From Allium sativum (lineage: Eukaryota; Streptophyta; Magnoliopsida; Asparagales; Amaryllidaceae), in contig CM060923.1 in NCBI GenBank assembly GCA_030737875.1, positions 36,820,501 to 36,884,500 of the forward strand: DNA of 64,000 nt, given 5' to 3'. Made by a program: the position numbers and the translations under genes. The notes beneath the pieces are model-generated. The model ran no database searches. It saw only the letters and a list, made by a program, of their open reading frames with translations, and had not been told where the DNA came from. Shown in pieces: positions 1-10,244 of the stretch. Positions within the stretch are counted from its first letter, which is position 1; each line of letters begins with the position of its first letter.

Positions 1-284
1 CGAGGACATGGAACAACGAACATATTCGCCGCTACTTCACATAACTTAGTGTACAAATTTTCCACTTTCCAACAGTGTTTTGTTTTCTTTAAGTTCAAGG
101 CATTGTAAAGGCTGTTACTGCCAAAGTTATTAGTAAAGATAATTTTCAGTTCTCTATGCTCTTGATGTGTTTACTTTCTGCTTGATATGTTTGATTAACA
201 ATCATAACTAGCTTCTACACAACAAACACGTAGAACACCGGACCGACATCCCAAGCACAGGAGTCAGTACCCCTACTCGAATAT

Positions 285-715
285 CGAAATATAACAAGAC
301 CGAGTATAGATAACATCACTTGAGTCTCGAACCAACGACGAGACTGAGTATAAATAACACCACTTGAGTCTCGAATCAATGACGAGATTGAGTATAAATA
401 ACACCACTCGAATCTGGAATCAACGACGAGACTGAGTATAAATCATTCTATTCCCGACTCTCTGGATTTGGCGGCAGCCCATCAGCCAAGCTAGTGTGAC
501 ACATACCACTTTCAGGGATATATCCGACCCACCGGGTCCGAGTACCACTCAAATCTTGAATCAACGACGAGACCGAGTATAAATCATTTCCTTCCTAAGT
601 CTCCGGACTTGGGGGCAGCTCACCAGCCAAGCAAGTGTGACACTAACCACTTCCGCGGCTTCATCCAACCCACCCAGTCCGGATCCGGGTACCACTTGGC
701 GAATCAACAATTCCA
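285..715. repeat. Degenerate tandem array, units of about 50 and 130 bp
   Basis: A unit of roughly 50 bp carrying 'gagactgagtataaat' and 'cacttgagtctcgaatcaa' repeats about four times between 290 and 440. A larger unit of roughly 130 bp, carrying 'ggcagc..accagccaagc..gtgtgacac', then occurs twice (about 430-550 and 570-690). The copies are diverged but in the same orientation. Bases 1-250 hold nothing I can identify. Confidence 0.6.
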
Positions 716-1326
716 TCGAGCTCTAAACCCGAACGAATGATGGGAGAGCCAAAAGAACGAATTCACGACGTCCATGCCATCTCATGACTTAGGACCAACG
801 ACCTCCGGTAGGGCTAAGAGAGAGGGCACCTGACCTGGGCTCCGCGCGACTCATGACTCCTGACCAAAGGAAAACCTGAGAGTGGAGTTAGCGGGTGTGC
901 ATACTCGTTTCATCAGTATGGTCATCCCGTGAACTCAAATTAACTTATTTCCGTTATTTCCCCGTATCGACGTGCATACTCGCTTCATCGGATTAGCCTG
1001 CGTTTTCTAGGTTGGTGCGAGCATGAAAAACTTTAATATGACTTGGCCTAAGGCCTTAGATCGTGCTGACTCAATGCATGTGAATGGACCAGGCACAAAA
1101 CTTCTAATTCAAAGTCAATTCAAGTAGTGTCACTGGTCACTGCTAGCACCGAATTGGATTAGTAGAATATTGATGGATCCAGCTCGCCCTGACCCGGTTA
1201 ATCCTTGGTTGACCTTCTGACCTGAAATTCACTATTTAATAAATCAATTATAACTGCCTTGAATTGGACCTCCCATGTTCTATGTTTTTACTCAATGATT
1301 TTTGGTCGATCCGAGCCTGTTACAGC

Positions 1327-1336
1327 CTATAAATAG
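1327..1336 (+). promoter_or_regulatory. TATA box in LTR-like DNA
   Basis: CTATAAATAG is a strong plant TATA box. It lies about 1 kb to the right of the tandem array, inside the putative LTR. No gene follows closely downstream; 1640-2350 holds nothing I can support. Confidence 0.35.
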
Positions 1337-2350
1337 AAGACCTATGGAAGAGCTAAGGTTCCTTTGGCTATTTTACAAATTTCCATACTTATTATTATTG
1401 TATTCAAGGTCACTCCTACCTGAAATTGTGCAATCACTTCAATTTGATTAATAACGACTAGAATAGAGCAAGTGAATGTTGACAAACTTTAGCCGAAGCA
1501 TTATGTGTCGTTTGTATTGTTTTTTCCCTTATTAATATTTCTTCAATTTTATTCTCTACTTAGGTTATTCGAGGGAGGGGGGCGGTGAACCATTTTTGTT
1601 ATCAATATAATCTTTAACGTACACGTGTTGTATCTACAAGAATTAATATCATAGATGACTACAACATCTGTAATACTTAGTTTCGTACATCAAAATGAGG
1701 GGATGTTATAAACTGGTGCTAAATACCATATGTGCCGTGTTCTGATAATGGCATGACTAATGATATCATTACAAATTTTAAAACGCGAAGATAGACGTGG
1801 ACGAACTGGGGATCAAAGTTAGGATTTGGCTCGATGATGGTAGTATATTCAGGTTGGTAAAGGTGGGGTCCGTGCAGAAGTCGGTGAGGTTTTATAGGAG
1901 AAGTGAAAAGAAGCCTACGAGAAACAACTAAGTTGAGTTGCATCATTAATTTGACATAGAAAGGAATATAGAAGTTTGAAATGGAACAGGAAAGGAATAT
2001 GCAAAGTTTGAAATGGAACTTAAAAGAAGGGAACAAAATATAACAATGTGTTTATAGATAAAGAAAAGATTTTTCTTTTAAAGATCGGGCTTTAGGCTGT
2101 TTTCATCGCCAGAAAAGGTTATGTCTTCATGATTATATTATTAGAATAATTTGTATTCTAAAAGATTTTTCCCTGTCATCCTTTTAGGCTCACGCTTTAA
2201 CACGTCTTTCTTTCTTTAGCTATATTACCATACCATGAAAATGGAAGAAATTAGATATCTTATTCTAGATTTAAAAGGGGTTGAAGTACTTGATCAAAGA
2301 TTTGAACATATGTGTTATGGCCATGTAGTCTATTTGTAGTTAGAAACATA

Positions 2351-4026
2351 TAGGGTTGTAAACAAATAGTTTTGGATATGGATAGTGCCATATTCGTATC
2401 TGCATCTAAAACCACTATCGGATATCGGATACCCGCTCCGCGTATAGGGACGGATATCAGATAATTATCTTATCCGCCAACAATCGATAAGTCGAGAAAT
2501 GTATTAAAATTTTGGGTTTAACGTGACTTTTATCAATGCCATGTTTTATATAAATAGACAAAATTAATAGGTATAACGATAATAAATAGTTTTGATCATG
2601 AAAGCTTCAGCAATCCCCTAGAAATGACGACAAAGTTTTCTCCCTTCCACCTCTTTTTCCTTTTTCTTCCTCTCCTCTTAACGAATACGCATCTCTACTC
2701 CAACTCTTTCTCCTCCAAAATCGAACTTTGCTTTCGCCACGTATGGCCTATTGCTGAGGCTATCCAATCAAACCTCGATACATCATCTCAAATCTGATTC
2801 TTTATTCGTTTCTTTCGTCCCTGATTTCGTGTTCGATGATCCTACAGATAGTAATCTTGTGTGGTATCACCATACCCATTGAAATCCAGCTAGGCCATTC
2901 ACAAGCTATGATGCCCCACAAACGAGACTGTCTATAATTGATATGATTTAGGTATTTTTTAAGCATTGAGTTTTCGTTGGTTGTATGGTGTTCATTGCGA
3001 GTTTTTTGGTTTGGTGGTTTGCGTCTTGGTTAAAGTGGGGTTTAAAGTGACGTTTTGGGGTTCAATGGGTCTGTATATGCATGGTTTGCGTGGATTTTTC
3101 AATGATGTTTGGCCTGTCACTTATTTGCTTTACGCCACCACAATCAGCAAAATTAGTGAGGTTCTGCTTTGAACTTTGCTGGTTTGGTGGTGACGTTTTC
3201 CCTTTTTTTCCAAACATCGCCTGTCTGAGGTTTTGCCAGATGTCGTTTTCTATGCGATGACCAGGGCTTGCCAAGGCTACCGTGTGTTAGGTGGAGGGCT
3301 CAGTCTCTTGGAGTGTCGGATTTTCCTTTATCACACTTTTCTCTATGGCGAAGGTCTGCCTACTGCGTTTGAGAACCATGCTTTATCATGTCATATCAAC
3401 TACACAAGTTGGTTGGCGAGGCAGTCGTTGTTCTCCTTGCCTTGTCATGTATTGTATCTTGTTACTGTGCACTGTACTGTCACAGTGTTATGCAACATTG
3501 TACTATGTTTTCTACTTCATGTGATGTACTGGTTGCTGTTTGTACATTGTATCTTCAGTCTAAAGTATGTAATTGGGTTGTGTTGTGCCCTAAGTCATTT
3601 TAGTAGTCTAGGAATCAGCCCAACTCCTGTACTGTAAACTAGATTAGTTGTAGTGGACGGTCCACTTTAAAAACTGAAATTATTAGTTTGTCGATTTGCC
3701 TAACTCCTGTATGTAATGTATTTATTATTTGTTATAATAACAAGTGCTATGGGTAACTTCTAAAATCGTTCAGTCTTGCCAGAAAAAAGTTTTGAGCATT
3801 AAATGCTTAAAATATAACTTATTGACTTAATAAAAAAAACTAAATTTAGATCATCTGTTGTGCTAAATACATATAAAATAACTTATAATTTTGACAAAAA
3901 TGGAACGGATAATTTTCTGATGTCTTTAGGTTTACATCCGCCTTTTCGAATACCGAATATTTATCTGCATTTTGAATACAAATGCAGACAAATTTTGAAT
4001 TTTTCGGATATTCATTTACAGCTCTA
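2351..4026. mobile_element. hAT-like element, non-autonomous
   Basis: The left end reads TAGGGTTGTA and the right end, on the other strand, reads TAGAGCTGTA, so 8 of 10 terminal bases agree. Both ends continue into related 'GTAAAYRAAT...GGATAT/ATATCCG' subterminal sequence with repeated ATTCG/GGATAT motifs, a pattern typical of plant hAT ends. An 8-bp target duplication is not convincing (4 of 8), so the insertion is old or the ends are off by a few bases. The interior has no transposase-like ORF. Short ORFs at 2966-3172 and 3233-3637 show no recognisable domain. The element ends about 290 bp before the PTPA start codon and may have altered its promoter. Confidence 0.5.
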
Positions 4027-4319
4027 AAAATTTGAAAGAAAATGCGGCTCCAATAGGTTTTGCCAAAAGGATCTTTGAGTCGCACACACAAAAACCAATG
4101 TGTATTGCCAGAAGGCCCGAAATCAGGGGGTGCTATACAATTTGAATCTAACGGCACCTATTGGTTCGGATTTTTTTTTTTTCGTGCAATTTCTTCGGGT
4201 TATCGGGCTTTCTCGAAAACCAATATCCAAAGGTAACATCAGGCCCATTACTCCAACCCACTCAACCGCCCGTCTATGGTTTTCTCCCTCTTCGTCCAAT
4301 TTCTCAAATAAAGACGAAA

Positions 4320-5455
4320 ATGTCCGATTCCACGCCGCCTCCTCCAACCACCCGTCCAACCTGTCCATCCTGCCCATCCTGCGGCGGCCCCACCACAACC
4401 GAGCCACCTCCGCCACAACCATCACTGTCCTTCCAATCTCCACCGCCAGCCTACCGCCCCATTCGCTACCCCGCCGTCAACGCCCCCACCCAAACCTCCT
4501 CTATCATCCTCACCCCCGTCCCTCAACCCCTTCCTGTCCCCCCTCTTCTCCCTCCTTTTTCATTCACCGTCCCCTCCAAAAAGATCTCCTCCCCCTCCGA
4601 CATAGATCGCTTCATCTCCTCCTCCTCCGGCCGTCACTTCCTAGGCTTCGTCGCCTCCCTCTCCCAGTCCGTCCATGGACTCCCCATATCCCACCCTCTC
4701 CCTCCCCTCTCCACTGCTGTAACCAACCTCGTCCATCTTCTCCAAAGTTTATCTGACATCGCGGATCAGGTAGAGCCCCTTCCCCATTCCGCCAGGTATG
4801 GAAATCCTGCCTTTCGCATCTGGCACGAAAACCTAACCCAGTCCGCACCTTCTCTTGTTAAAAAGGTGCTTGAAGGTAAACCTGAAGTGGAGGGAGCGGA
4901 GATCGAGCTGGTGCCCTATTTGTTAGATTCCTTTGGAAATCCATCCAGGATCGACTATGGAACGGGACATGAGACGAATTTCGCTGCCTTCTATTACTGT
5001 TTGGCTAGGATCGGGGTGGTGGAGGAAGGTGATTATCCTGCACTGGTGCTTAGGGTTTTTGTGAAGTATATGGAGTTGATGAGAAAGTTGCAGGATAGGT
5101 ATTGTTTGGAGCCAGCGGGATCGCATGGGGTTTGGGGGTTGGATGATTACCATTTCTTACCCTTTATTTTCGGGTCGGCACAGCTGGTTGGGCATAAGTA
5201 TATGAAGCCTAAGTCGATTCATAATGATGATATATTGGATAATTTCGAAAAGGAATACATGTATTTGGAGTGTGTGAGGTTTGTGAAGAAGGTTAAGAAG
5301 GGGGTGTTTGCAGAGCATTCACCTATGCTTGATGATATTAGCGGTGTTCCGAATTGGGGAAAGGTTAATAGTGGCTTGTTGAAGATGTATAAAATGGAGT
5401 TGCTTGAGAAGGTGCCTATTATGCAGCATTTCCTTTTTGGATCAATAATAGTTTG
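4320..5455 (+). CDS. PTPA: Serine/threonine-protein phosphatase 2A activator (PTPA), main exon
   Basis: PTPA proteins are cytosolic/nuclear factors that reactivate the PP2A catalytic subunit and are described as having peptidyl-prolyl isomerase-type activity. This exon encodes about 379 residues. Residues 1-90 are proline-rich with a CPSC..CGGP stretch, as in plant homologues. The conserved fold follows: IDYGTGHE at 211-218, GVWGLDDYHFLPF at 270-282 and HSPMLDDISGVPNW at 333-346. I chose the ATG at 4320 because the open frame upstream to 4161 looks like 5' UTR, while 4320 starts a plant-like MSDSTPPP N-terminus. The exon ends at a consensus donor (G|GTATGT, 5456) just after FGSIIVW, so only a few C-terminal residues remain in a downstream exon. 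One possible acceptor is the pyrimidine-rich 'cttttttcag' ending at 6661, but I could not prove it. A weaker donor at 5451 would also be compatible. No in-frame lesion is seen. Confidence 0.9.
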
Positions 5456-6661
5456 GTATGTGTTCCGTCCCTTTCCATTGTGCCCTTTTTATATGTATGA
5501 CGCGCACACACATATGCGCACACACATAGAGACAGAGAGAGACATGGTGTGCATATATAAATTACTTTGCCTTCTAAGTTAAAACTTATTTCCCAGTTGT
5601 ATACAAATGTATAAAGCAAACATTTAAAAAGGTATCTGTGAAATGTATATTTTGATTCATAATATTTGGTTCATTAGGACCTTATAGATCTAATTTTGTT
5701 GGTTGACATAAGTAATTTATATTTGAAGCATAAAGTCTTATTTAAAATATAAAGTTAATTAATTAGTTGACGAAGTTCTTTCTTAATTGATCATTAAATA
5801 TATAAACACAAGTTTATTTGCAAATAAATGAACTGTCGGAATAAAACTTGAATAATAACGAATGAGGTAGAAACATCTTGTTGGGAACTTGAAAATTTTG
5901 ATTTGAGGGGTATTTAAGATAAAGATGTAGAAGGTTAAATTCTAAAACCAGCAATTGATAGTATGTCGCATCGCACATGAAACACCAAATGATAACCAAT
6001 AGTGGTCCATCATCATATAAATAGTATCTTTATTACATCACGATTGTATGTTTTCATAAGACATGGAATATTTGTATGTATTTCTATAGTGGAGTTATTC
6101 TGGAGCAAAACAAAACTACATGAAGTTTTGCAAAGAATGGCTGGCATATTAAATTTATAGTTATTCAATGCTTTTAGCATAAGGCTTTTTTTATTTAACT
6201 AGCATCCTTTTTTCCATTTGAATTCTGAAACAATTTTTCACGTCACTGTATTCTGAAACTAGCAATTAAAATATGGTCATATGTACACTAGTTCATAACC
6301 ATACAAATGAATCATTACAATGAAGATTAATAGTCACATATGAAGTGGACATGCCTTGTTGGAAAATTGAAAATTTGATTAAGTCGTGTTTAAGGTAAAG
6401 ACAATGAAGGGTAGTATAACCTAAATGAGGGTATCAATATAAATGCATACGATCGTGACTTAAATTGTTGAAATTACTCCCTTTTCCATCCCTCTGTGTT
6501 TGTGTATTGCACACTTATGAAAATATATGGTCATAATGTGTTATAGATAATAGTACCAACATTAGTTAGCTGAGCATAATTTCTTTTGCATGGTGAAAAA
6601 CGTGAAATTCAGGTGGTTCTGTATTTTAGTTCCACGATTAAAGTGATTGTGCTTTTTTCAG
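5456..6661 (+). other. Putative PTPA terminal intron
   Basis: The AT-rich stretch starts with GTATGT and holds a (CA)n-(GA)n microsatellite at about 5503-5545. A possible 3' splice site, a pyrimidine tract followed by CAG, ends at 6661 and would add a very short terminal exon. No coding sequence is visible inside. The choice of acceptor is inference; a transcript is needed to place the last exon. Confidence 0.3.
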
Positions 6662-8215
6662 CTATGTATAACTTAGTTGGAATATGTTTGTAAATTTACT
6701 AATATATTTTTTTAACTTACTACGTACAATGTTAGAATTATTGGTGCAAAAAGGTATTATAATGATGCTAATAGCAAGAGAAAAATGTTTAATTGGTAAT
6801 AAATTTGAATTGGAATTCAATGCCTCGCACTTAATTAGAATTCCATCGGGCAATTCATTGAATCTACTACAAAAAAACTAAGCTACCACATGTTATGAAG
6901 TTTATTAAAATTTTGAATTTTGATATTCGTATCACAACTATTTCCAATCATGATTCGTCGTCGGATTCCACACAAGCTATTTTGTATCAAAATTCTCTTG
7001 ATCGAGATGAGTATATCTTGGGCACTGTTTCTAATCTCGGCCATCTTGGGAGAAGTCCTAACGAAACATAACACAAAATTTCGATGGAAATCTCATTTTG
7101 CATATATTGGTAAAAGTCTTGGCATATCTACTGATATCACATTCAGTATTATGATTTTTTTTGTGACAACTTGAATTTTTTATGACAAATGAGATATTCT
7201 TACTATGTGCACGTGGTCAATCAAAATGAGTATTTTTTGACATGAACAAAACATCACAAGCCAAACCGCCTTCGGATGCGCGTACTCGAGATATAATTGG
7301 TTGCACTGCACAGAAGCTAATTTCGAGATTTACACAAATTTATACATGTTGTGAAGAAAGTCACTAGCAATAGTTTGAAAGAAACTGGTTTTTGTTCTGA
7401 TGGGATTCAAAAATTCAACATAGAAGCTAAAAATTTGCGAACTATAAAAATTTGGTAATTTATATTCTCATCCACATCTTTACTAAGTTAATCCACCTTA
7501 TTTTATAGAATCGTTGACTTTTACTAAAATTTAATTTTTAATCAGTGTATCTACTTAAAAAAATCGTATGTATTCCTCTTCTTTTCACGCCTTCTTCTCT
7601 GTGTTTTGCGTCGTATTCTTTTTTCTGAAATCCTACCATCTAAATTCAAGTTTAAGTGGAGTAATTCAACATAATAATAGTAAGTAGTTGTTTATTTTTT
7701 GTTTAAAGTTGATTAATTGTATACAAAATTGTATTTTTTTTAAATATTACCATTAATGGCTTCAACTCTCTTGTTATTCCATTAATGGCTTCACTTATGC
7801 TGTCCGCCTTTGCATTCATATCTTTAGTAGCGTCTTTGCAACTTCTGGTTGGATTCTTGAAGTGCTCTTATTGTTAAAATAGTCTTGATGTTATTTGATC
7901 CGCCCTTGTTCCTTCCATATCTCCTTCCATATTTGTTTCTAAAGTTATGTTTGCTTATCATCATTTGAGATTTCTGGTTTGTCTGATACATTTGGCTCCA
8001 ACACCATTACGTTAGTCCCCTTAATTTTACTTATGTTTCTTGTCTTTGTGGAGGAGGAGATATGATCTGGAAGTTGTTTCTAAAGGACTAATTATGGTTT
8101 ATTGGGTGGCATAATATGATGGTTCGGGTGCAGGAATTAAGCTAACTCAAATAGGATAAATATTAATCGGGAAGATGAAGAATAAGCGCTGGAACAATAT
8201 CAGACTTAGAAGTAA
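6662..8215. other. Intergenic, no supported gene
   Basis: This is AT-rich DNA with only short ORFs. A 53-codon frame at 6896-7057 has protein-like composition (serine/aspartate-rich middle, 'YILGTVSNLGHLGRS' near its end) but no recognised domain, and it may be a stray exon or chance. Confidence 0.3.
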
Positions 8216-8219
8216 CATG

Positions 8220-8840
8220 TATTTTGAGATGTCGTCAAAATGAACTTAATGATCCGGGGTGTAAATCCGATATGGATGCCAGAGATACATTCATCTCGTT
8301 CGGGGTCTTCCTCGATACAAGATTTAAGTCTCTAGAATTCTTGAGACAAAACTTGATTGAAACCTAAGATTTAAAACCTTGATCTCAGGTGTACATTTCA
8401 AATTGACATCTCGAGTCTTAAAGTACTTTTCATGAATATCTAAGTGAATTATATTTCTAAATTTAATGTTTTTATGATTTATTTGACGATAATATTTTTT
8501 AAAGCAAAAATAAAATTTGTAGCATACTTGATTTGCATGGCAAAAAGGATCAAAGTTAATGTTTTGGAGAGTGGTAGCTTGATTAACTTAATTGATATGG
8601 TAATGATTGAATAAAATCCTCTTATTTGGAAATATAAAGAAATTAAGTATTTTGTTGTGATTCATCAAGATAAAAAGCAAAAAGTATGTTTGGGAAGTTG
8701 GTAAATAATAATTGGATTGAGTAGTTTTTTTGAACTCATAGGAAAATGAACTAATGTTGTGTAAAAGAAAAAAGGTATAATTTCATATGATATCTCAGAT
8801 TGGATTTATGGTTCATATTTCCAGTGAGGTTCGAAAAACG
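8220..8840. repeat. Dispersed repeat, copy A
   Basis: This stretch aligns by eye with 13490-13995 in the same orientation. Shared ordered motifs include 'acatctcgagt', 'cttgatttgcat', 'ttgtgattcatc', 'gaactcata/gaattcata' and 'gagtaaaag/tgtaaaag'. The copies are much diverged and contain indels. No coding capacity is seen. They may be an old MITE or the LTRs of a decayed element; the roughly 4.7 kb between them shows no retroelement genes. Confidence 0.5.
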
Positions 8841-9101
8841 AGGTGAGTGTTGAATGAAATATAAATGTGATTTGATGTTTCATTCCATCTAATTGTGAGA
8901 AGATCTCAAGTTAGATATATGAGATTTAAAACCACAATCTCACCAAACCTTTTCTTAAGACGTGTTTGATTATTATTTGTTACTTCATACGTATCCTATC
9001 GTCTGTTGCTAGTTTTAGTATTTAACAATGATATTAGTGTTATACCTTCTATGCGATAGATGGTGGAGCCTTTTGTGAAATGGGTACCACTAATAAACTA
9101 A

Positions 9102-10223
9102 GGGTGCGTTCTTGACGAACGGGAACAGGGTATTTGAGCGTGACACTTGAGCGGGGTAATTGAGCGTTGCACCGTAGCAAGCAGAGAATGTGTTTTTTGC
9201 TGCGAACGGGGTATTTGAGCGTAGTATCTGAGCGGGGTATTTAATTGTTAAATTAATTGTTTTGATTTAATTAAATACTACTTTAGCAAAACAAAACGAC
9301 TACATTTCATTACATGAACGGAAATACAAACATAAATAACACAACTAGACTGAACTTAAAACAAGTATATAAAAATCTAAAATAAACGACGATGTGCTAA
9401 TGCGCTTAACTCCGCTGAAATAAACCCACGTATACCCTCATCGGTAAGCTCCTCAACAATCTCCTCATTCCGCAGATCATTGCGGAAAATCGTCAGAATC
9501 TCCCAAAACTCGACATTTACCGATCCGCGAACAATCTCGTAGCAACGGGTAACAACCTGTTTCACACGGTCGGTCATGAATGAGCGGCTCGAGCTGCCAC
9601 CGTCTACGTGTCTGCGCCTAGAGGGCTGACTAGATGGGGATCGCCGGACCCCATCCAGTTATTATAGTAACCGGCGTCGGCAACGGTGAAAGAAACAGCT
9701 GACACAGGTGTTGGTGGACGTGCAGTGCAGTAGGAGGCGCAACATCAGGAATCACGTACGCATAAGCAACTTTACGCAAACAACCCTCGAATAAAATGTC
9801 CTGCTCTCAGAACTTCATCGACGAGTTACTCTTGAATCGTCTGTATGATCTGCCAGCGCCGGTAGCCCAAAAATCATCAGGACCGTCCAGAAAATCGAAT
9901 ACTGCATTTCATTCCCCGCCAGGTGTCCTGAGCAGTTTGTCCCATTAGCGAAATGTTCGCTTCATATTATCCCATTTATTTTTAGTCTGGGTTTCTGTAA
10001 AACCAAGATTATAGCGGGCGTTCATCGCTGTCGCGACTGCTGAGTAGAAGTTGATGACGCCAGTCTCGCGCTCGGTTAGATACTCTATACAAATATCTAT
10101 GAACGCAGACTTCCGTTCGTCTCTCGAACGTACTTTTTGACTGGGGTAAAATTTGGTGGCGTCCGACACGTCGGAGACAAGCACAATTCGTAGCGTGCCA
10201 AATTTTGACTGCGAGCGGGGCCC
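9102..10223 (-). mobile_element. Possible Harbinger-type element remnant
   Basis: TAA trinucleotides flank a GGG-starting and CCC-ending segment (TAA at 9099-9101 and 10224-10226), as expected for the 3-bp target duplication of PIF/Harbinger elements. The segment holds the decayed Myb/SANT-like ORF listed separately. Inverted terminal similarity beyond the first bases is poor, so the exact boundaries are weak. The left end has several copies of 'gagcggggtaatt'-like motifs. Confidence 0.35.
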
Positions 10224-10244
10224 TAAGTTTCCTGTTAAAAGCAT
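9374..10244 (-). pseudogene. Decayed Myb/SANT-like (Harbinger ORF1-type) protein
   Basis: Read on the minus strand, 10244-9945 encodes a segment with 'AFIDICIEYLTERETG' followed by 'FTETQTKNKWDNMKRTF'. This matches the three-helix Myb/SANT-like domain (Myb_DNA-bind_3 type) of plant Harbinger DNA-binding proteins and L10-interacting MYB proteins. A further in-family C-terminal tail lies at 9577-9377 (charged, 'EEIVEELTDEGIRGFI'). Stops and frame changes separate the two, so it is not functional. The expected partner, a DDE transposase, is absent nearby. Confidence 0.55.

Larger units (their letters stand above)
250..1640 (+). mobile_element. Probable LTR remnant of a gypsy-type retroelement
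   Basis: The stretch has a tandem array at its left, a plant-type TATA box (CTATAAATAG at 1327-1336) and a following transcribed-leader-like sequence, an arrangement common in plant gypsy LTRs. I found no clear TG/CA ends, PBS or coding region, and the left end may lie outside the window. It could instead be an unrelated repeat or a host promoter. Assignment to any clade would be guesswork. Confidence 0.3.

Noticed and set aside
3233..3637. 134-codon cysteine-rich plus-strand frame
   Set aside because: Overlapping frames have similar composition, the sequence is low in complexity, and it lies within a probable hAT element. No domain or splice structure is visible.
5456..5582. Extension of PTPA to a stop at 5580
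   Set aside because: A consensus GTATGT donor follows the conserved C-terminus, and the extension runs into a CA/GA microsatellite.
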